In this document: piece after piece, positions 5,935 through 10,039 of the stretch | How positions within the stretch are numbered: position 1 is the stretch's first letter | Layout of the letters: each line of letters begins with the position of its first letter | Source of the DNA: Oscillospiraceae bacterium | Lineage (GTDB): Bacteria; Bacillota; Clostridia; Clostridiales; Clostridiaceae | Length of the DNA stretch: 10,039 nucleotides | NCBI GenBank assembly: GCA_009785875.1 | Contig: WQUF01000362.1 | Span: forward strand, 1-10,039 | Direction of reading: 5' to 3' | Program-made: the position numbers and the translations under genes | The notes under the pieces: model-generated | What the model was told of the DNA's origin: nothing | What the model saw: the letters and a program-made list of their open reading frames with translations, nothing else | Database searches by the model: none

Positions 5935-8691
5935 ATGATTTCAAGGATAAAAAAATTTAGTTTTCTATCATTTGTATTGATCTCGGCTTTAACACTAAGT
6001 CAATTTACATATGTACAAGCTGATAATTTGCACCAACTAATTAAGGGATCAGAAGTAACAGATAGATGCTCTATACAATATAATATAGTAGATACTATTG
6101 TTAAACCTGAGAGAACAAAGAAATTTGATCTGGTGCTAGTATTCGATGATTCTGCTTCCATGGAAGGAATTTTAGAAACTGTAAAGCTATCCCTTGAGCA
6201 ATCTTTAGATATGCTAAACCCTGATCTTGATAAAGCAATGCTAGTACCTTTTGATACCACAGTGCGAGCAGATAAAGCAACACCTCTTACAAATGATATA
6301 AATATGGTAAAGAATGCTATTGGAAATATAACAGCTCAAGGTGGTACAGCAACAGCACTTGCTCTAAACAGTGCTTTGAATATGTACAAGGCCTCGGGAG
6401 GAAAATTAGAAAATAATAAAGATGTTTTATTCATGCTTGTAACAGATGGATTTCCTACATATGATGCAAATGGCAATGGTGACGGAATGACCATTGAAAC
6501 TTCTTATATGGACCAAGTAGGCACTGCAATTAGCAATATAAAGAATCAAGGCTATAAATTCTCCTGTGCTTTATGGAAAGATACAAGTTTCTTAACTGAA
6601 ATTTATGGAGCAAGTAATTACAATATCTATAATTCATATTTTAAAAATACTGTTTCACCATTAGTCAGTGCAAATGGGTTCTATGCAGATTTTGATAGTC
6701 AAACAAGGACTATCGACGAATATACTAATGTAATAAAAAGCGTTATAGCAACGACTATCCAAGAGGATGCGTCTGTAAAAGAGATGATAAACTCTAATTT
6801 CCATTATGTTGAAGGGTCTGCAAAAGTACTTGATCAAGCCGGAAATATAGTACAGGTTCCGTATCCAAATGAAGCTCCTAATGTAGGAAATGATAACTCA
6901 TTTAACTGGGCTCTTGATGCTCTTGTATCTGGCACATATAAAGTACAATTTACAGTTGAATCAAATGTGAGAATGAGTTCAGGCTCAATAACAATAATAG
7001 ATGATGGTGGCAAGATAATAACTGCGGCTGGGACAAGTACTCTCTCAAAATTGAATGATGATTCGTATGTTCAACCAGCTGCTTGTTACAATTTAAAGAT
7101 TAATAAAGTTGATTCTGATGATAATAGCAAAAAATTAGCTGGAGCGACCTTTGATGTTGTAAATTCAAGTGGACAAATAGTGCAAACTGTTCAAACAAAC
7201 GATGAAGGATTTGTTACAGTCAACAATTTACCAGGTGGAAATTATGTATTAGTTGAAAAAGCTGCCCCAATTGGATATACTATATCAACAGTGCCAGTAA
7301 GCTTTGTTGTTCAAGAAGGAACAGTGGCTACAGAAGTAACTGTAAAAAATAGTTTAACTCCTGCAAAGAAACCAACTCCTACCATCGATCCATTAAAACC
7401 TGGAGATACATGCGTTTCAGGGACAGGAACACCTGGTGATACAATAGACTTAACCTTACCAGATAAAAGTGTGATAAAAGGTATATTAATAGATGATAAT
7501 GGGAAATGGAACACATGCTTTGAAACGCCATTAAAACCAAAAGAAGAAGTAAAGGCTATTGAAACAACACCTGATGGAGTAAAATCAGATGAAGTAGTTG
7601 CAGTAGTTCCAGACGATACTAAACCAACACCTACTATCGATCAGCCGAAAGCAGGAGATAAATGCGTTTCAGGAACAGGAACTCCTGGCGACACAATCGA
7701 CTTAACCTTACCTGATGGAAGTGTGATAAAAGATATATTAGTAGATGAAAATGGAAAATGGAATACCTGTTTTGAAACTCCATTAAAACCAGGTGAAGAA
7801 GTGAAGGCAGTTGAAAAAACACCATATGGAACAAAATCAGATGAAGTTTCAAAGAAAGTTCCAGATGAAGGTACACCAATGCCTACTATCGATCAGCCAA
7901 AAGCAGGAGATAAATGCGTTTCAGGAACAGGAACACCTGGCGACACAATCGACTTGACCTTACCAGATGGAAGTGTGGTAAAAGACATATTAGTAGATGA
8001 AAATGGAAAATGGAATACCTGTTTTGAAACACCATTAAAACCAGGAGAAGAAGTGAAGGCAGTTGAAAAAACACCATATGGAACAAAATCAGATGAAGTC
8101 TCAAAGAAAGTTCCAGATGAATGTACTTTAGTGCCTACAATTGATCAGCCAAAAGCTGGAGATAAATGTGTTTCCGGAACAGGAACACCAGGAAACAAAA
8201 TAGAATTAACTTTACCAGATGAAAGCAAGGTAACAGATATATTAGTAGATGAAAGTGGAAAATGGAATACTTGCTTTGAAACACCATTAAAACCAGGCGA
8301 TGAGGTAAAAGCAGTTGAAGAAACTCCATATGGTAAAAAATCAGATGAAGTTTCAAAGAAAGTTCCAGATGTTACTAATGTTCCAAATGTTTCCAATATT
8401 TATAAGATTTATGGACAAGTTACAGGTCCAGATAATAAAGCCATAGAGAATGCTCAAGTGAGCGTTAATGGTACAACAGTTTTAACTGATAATCTTGGAT
8501 ATTATGCTATTGACAATTTAGCAAAAGGTAATTACATAGTTTCAGCATATAAAAATGGATATGAAAATGTTACTAAGAGTGTTTCTATCACTTCAGAAGA
8601 TGTAAAGCAGGATTTTTGTTTGAATTTATTAAGCTATGGACTTCCAACTACTGGTGAAAAAACCATATTTGATTTTATATTTTCAAAATAA
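5935..8691 (+). CDS. Secreted multidomain surface protein: vWA, SpaA/Cna-B-like, four Ig-like repeats, CarboxypepD_reg-like, truncated LPTTG
   Basis: A 918-residue protein; AGGAGG (5922-5927) precedes the ATG. A signal peptide ends near VQA29. A vWA domain (about 64-275) has a complete metal-binding MIDAS: DxSxS at D71-S73-S75, Thr138 in GGTAT and Asp171 in TDG. A SpaA/Cna-B-like domain (about 385-473) has Lys391, Glu441 in the VEK-AP-GY signature and Asn472 where isopeptide-forming relatives carry theirs. Four 84-residue Ig-like repeats (482-817) follow, each with two cysteines 35 apart. A carboxypeptidase-regulatory-like beta domain (about 823-897) precedes LPTTG (903-907). Only 11 residues follow that motif, lacking the usual long hydrophobic segment, so sortase anchoring is doubtful. 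Known vWA plus Cna-B proteins are adhesins or pilus-tip subunits; an adhesive role here is inference. It has its own terminator. Confidence 0.92.
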   Translation: MISRIKKFSFLSFVLISALTLSQFTYVQADNLHQLIKGSEVTDRCSIQYNIVDTIVKPERTKKFDLVLVFDDSASMEGILETVKLSLEQSLDMLNPDLDKAMLVPFDTTVRADKATPLTNDINMVKNAIGNITAQGGTATALALNSALNMYKASGGKLENNKDVLFMLVTDGFPTYDANGNGDGMTIETSYMDQVGTAISNIKNQGYKFSCALWKDTSFLTEIYGASNYNIYNSYFKNTVSPLVSANGFYADFDSQTRTIDEYTNVIKSVIATTIQEDASVKEMINSNFHYVEGSAKVLDQAGNIVQVPYPNEAPNVGNDNSFNWALDALVSGTYKVQFTVESNVRMSSGSITIIDDGGKIITAAGTSTLSKLNDDSYVQPAACYNLKINKVDSDDNSKKLAGATFDVVNSSGQIVQTVQTNDEGFVTVNNLPGGNYVLVEKAAPIGYTISTVPVSFVVQEGTVATEVTVKNSLTPAKKPTPTIDPLKPGDTCVSGTGTPGDTIDLTLPDKSVIKGILIDDNGKWNTCFETPLKPKEEVKAIETTPDGVKSDEVVAVVPDDTKPTPTIDQPKAGDKCVSGTGTPGDTIDLTLPDGSVIKDILVDENGKWNTCFETPLKPGEEVKAVEKTPYGTKSDEVSKKVPDEGTPMPTIDQPKAGDKCVSGTGTPGDTIDLTLPDGSVVKDILVDENGKWNTCFETPLKPGEEVKAVEKTPYGTKSDEVSKKVPDECTLVPTIDQPKAGDKCVSGTGTPGNKIELTLPDESKVTDILVDESGKWNTCFETPLKPGDEVKAVEETPYGKKSDEVSKKVPDVTNVPNVSNIYKIYGQVTGPDNKAIENAQVSVNGTTVLTDNLGYYAIDNLAKGNYIVSAYKNGYENVTKSVSITSEDVKQDFCLNLLSYGLPTTGEKTIFDFIFSK
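7378..8385 (+). repeat. Four tandem 252-bp repeats encoding 84-residue Ig-like domains
   Basis: Units lie at 7378-7629, 7630-7881, 7882-8133 and 8134-8385, each starting with codons for PTID. Shared features are CVSGTGTPG, a TLPD turn, GKWNTCFETPLKP and KSDEV near the end. They resemble bacterial Ig-like (Big_6-type) domains; the family assignment is by eye. Units 2 and 3 are nearly identical at DNA level with mostly synonymous differences, while 1 and 4 have diverged. This suggests recent duplication or conversion between the middle units. Confidence 0.93.
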
Positions 8692-8730
8692 AGCATAGAA
8701 GATTTTATTTGGGATATCTTTAAAGCCTGT

Positions 8731-8780
8731 TTACAGAAGATGATTCACTATTTAGCAGAATCATCTTCTGTAATTTTATT
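8731..8780 (+). terminator. Intrinsic terminator of the vWA surface-protein gene
   Basis: A perfect 16-bp inverted repeat (8731-8746 with 8758-8773) has an 11-base loop and is followed by TTTTATT. It lies about 40 bp after the stop codon at 8689-8691. The tail touches the -35 box of the next gene's promoter. Confidence 0.88.
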
Positions 8781-8807
8781 GATATTTTAAATTAAATATT
8801 ATATAAT
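8779..8807 (+). promoter_or_regulatory. Sigma-A-type promoter of the gene at 8847
   Basis: TTGATA (8779-8784), a 17-bp spacer and a perfect TATAAT (8802-8807) form a near-consensus promoter. Transcription would begin near 8814, about 33 nt before the ATG. It starts immediately after the upstream terminator, so the gene is its own transcription unit. Confidence 0.72.
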
Positions 8808-8846
8808 AATATATATATCTGAAAAAAATTACTTTGGAGGGTAAAA

Positions 8847-10039
8847 ATGTTAAACAAAAGAAAAATTTCTATTTTAACATCAATTATTGTTATAATGGGA
8901 ATATCATTGCAAACTTCTGCTTTTGGATCACAAGTAATAAATGGACCTGTTGATGTTGATTTATTTTTTTCTGATATGAGACAAGCTTTTGATAACAATA
9001 AAAGACAAGGGTTTGTTTGGTATTCAGAGCCAGGACAATACATAACTGTTTCCACAGAAGAAAATTACATGTCATTACCTGATGGTACAAATCAAGAATT
9101 TATAGGATATAAAAATGTGACCTGGAACGATAAAAACAAGTTTAATCCATATGGATCTGTGATGTTTTGGCAGCAAAAGACAGATGATAATTTATATGTT
9201 AGATGGGATCAATTTAATATAGATCCTTCGAGAAATAATGGGAAAATAAAGACATACAAGGAGGAATATCCAAATGATCCTATAAATTCACCAAATGATG
9301 ATGTATTCACAGAATATGAAACTTTGAATAAAATATATATAGAGCCTATATGGGAAAAAATGAATTTAGAAAAAGTGATGGACTTTACAGCAGACGAAGA
9401 CACCAAGGATGTAATACCAGGACAAAATGTTACCTTTACATATTTAATTGCAAATAACACTCCATTTGATTTAACAAATTCGAGAATTGAATTGAAGAGC
9501 TATGATGGAATAATTAATGAAACTATACCGTTAAAAATAGTTCCTGCTTTTAAAACATATATGAACACTGATAGAAGCATAACAGATGATAGACTAAAAG
9601 TAGTGGAATTTAATTTTAAGGTTCCTGATGATTATGCTGGCTCAAAGATTAGTTTTAATGCTGCTCTTTTCCCAATGTTTCAAAATATTAAAAATATAGA
9701 TAACAATTATAGCATGCTTATACCGTGTACGATAAATATTTCACAGCCAGATTTAACAAATAATAAAACCGTTAGTGATAAAAAGATAGATACAACTGAT
9801 AATAAAACTGTTAGCGATAAAAAGACAGATACAACTGATAATAAAACTGTTAGCGATAAGAAGATAGATACAACTGATAATAAAACTGTTAGTGATAAAA
9901 AGACAGATACAACTGATAATAATACTGTTAGCGATAAGAAGGCAGATACAACTGATAATAAAACTGTTAGTGATAAAAAGACAGATACAACTGATAATAA
10001 TACTGTTAGCGATAAGAAGGCAGATACAACTGATAATAA
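8847..10039 (+). CDS. Secreted protein with tandem 13-residue repeats, C-terminus beyond the window
   Basis: The frame opens at ATG 8847, with GGAGG seven bases upstream, and stays open to the right edge (397 codons), so the C-terminus is unseen. A signal peptide (MLNKRK, then a hydrophobic core) probably ends at AFG27 or TSA25. Residues about 30-180 form a Trp/Tyr-rich region (FVWYSEPGQY, VMFWQQK, YVRWDQF) that I do not recognise. Residues about 185-298 look like a beta-sandwich of the DUF11 or related extracellular type (DVIPGQNVTFTYLIANNTP). From residue 306, seven complete copies of NKTVSDKKxDTTD follow, a hydrophilic, Lys/Asp/Thr-rich probable stalk or wall-spanning region. It follows another secreted protein, suggesting a surface locus. 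A wall-anchoring or binding module may lie further right, but that is not visible. Function unknown. Confidence 0.88.
   Translation, partial: MLNKRKISILTSIIVIMGISLQTSAFGSQVINGPVDVDLFFSDMRQAFDNNKRQGFVWYSEPGQYITVSTEENYMSLPDGTNQEFIGYKNVTWNDKNKFNPYGSVMFWQQKTDDNLYVRWDQFNIDPSRNNGKIKTYKEEYPNDPINSPNDDVFTEYETLNKIYIEPIWEKMNLEKVMDFTADEDTKDVIPGQNVTFTYLIANNTPFDLTNSRIELKSYDGIINETIPLKIVPAFKTYMNTDRSITDDRLKVVEFNFKVPDDYAGSKISFNAALFPMFQNIKNIDNNYSMLIPCTINISQPDLTNNKTVSDKKIDTTDNKTVSDKKTDTTDNKTVSDKKIDTTDNKTVSDKKTDTTDNNTVSDKKADTTDNKTVSDKKTDTTDNNTVSDKKADTTDN
9762..10039 (+). repeat. 39-bp in-frame tandem repeat with a 78-bp higher-order unit
   Basis: Seven full 39-bp copies (9762-9800, 9801-9839, 9840-9878, 9879-9917, 9918-9956, 9957-9995, 9996-10034) are followed by the first five bases of an eighth position. 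Each encodes N(K/N)TVSDKK(I/T/A)DTTD. The variable ninth residue alternates I-T-I-T-A-T-A. Copies 4 and 6 are identical, as are copies 5 and 7, so 9879-9956 is duplicated exactly as 9957-10034. The array continues or ends beyond the window. Confidence 0.95.

Noticed and set aside
7311..8396. Several minus-strand open frames of 67-83 codons across the Ig-like repeats
   Set aside because: They recur with the 252-bp repeat period, lack ribosome binding sites and encode low-complexity Leu/His-rich sequence. They are antisense shadows of the repeats.
8692..8787. Read-through of the vWA protein stop codon into a longer C-terminal tail
   Set aside because: The in-frame continuation is open for about 30 codons but gives a charged and mixed sequence crossing the terminator hairpin, not a sorting-signal tail.
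8792..9460. Minus-strand open frames opposite the secreted repeat-protein gene
   Set aside because: The plus frame has a consensus promoter, ribosome binding site and signal peptide and is open for 397 codons. The antisense frames have none of these.
9762..10039. CRISPR array
   Set aside because: The 39-bp units are directly abutting with no unique spacers and keep an open reading frame, so this is a coding minisatellite.

Overview
The window is strongly AT-rich, uses AT-ending codons, and has consensus AGGAGG-type ribosome binding sites and Gram-positive secretion and wall signals. Together with an fhs-fchA pair, this points to a low-GC anaerobic Firmicute of the Clostridia, for example a Clostridium or Peptostreptococcaceae relative. 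The species assignment is inference only.

Layout from left to right. (1) A minus-strand gene of unknown function is cut by the left edge (1-152). (2) After a divergent intergenic region comes a plus-strand two-gene unit of unknown function: an all-helical, possibly alpha-solenoid protein (427-1347) and, 14 bp later, a four-helix membrane protein (1362-1805). (3) A perfect 16-bp inverted repeat (1811-1846) separates this unit from a convergent minus-strand gene for a membrane-anchored GH73-like glucosaminidase (1858-3081). (4) A 345-bp AT-rich divergent gap carries a near-consensus promoter for fhs (3427-5109, formate-tetrahydrofolate ligase). fchA follows (5137-5751, methenyl-THF cyclohydrolase/cyclodeaminase family) and ends at a clear intrinsic terminator. 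(5) The right third encodes two secreted proteins, each with its own transcription signals. The first is a 918-residue modular surface protein: signal peptide, vWA domain with complete MIDAS, SpaA/Cna-B-like domain, four 84-residue Ig-like repeats each with a cysteine pair, a carboxypeptidase-regulatory-like domain, and an LPTTG motif with an abnormally short tail. The second is a secreted protein (8847 to the right edge, open) ending in tandem 13-residue repeats that run off the window.

The folate genes would link formate, formyl-THF and methenyl-THF in central C1 metabolism. The glucosaminidase would remodel peptidoglycan. The two secreted proteins look like a small surface or adhesion locus. 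I see no CRISPR array, tRNA, rRNA, transposase or phage gene. The most unusual signals are the truncated sorting signal, the cysteine-paired Ig repeats, and the 39-bp/78-bp higher-order tandem repeat.
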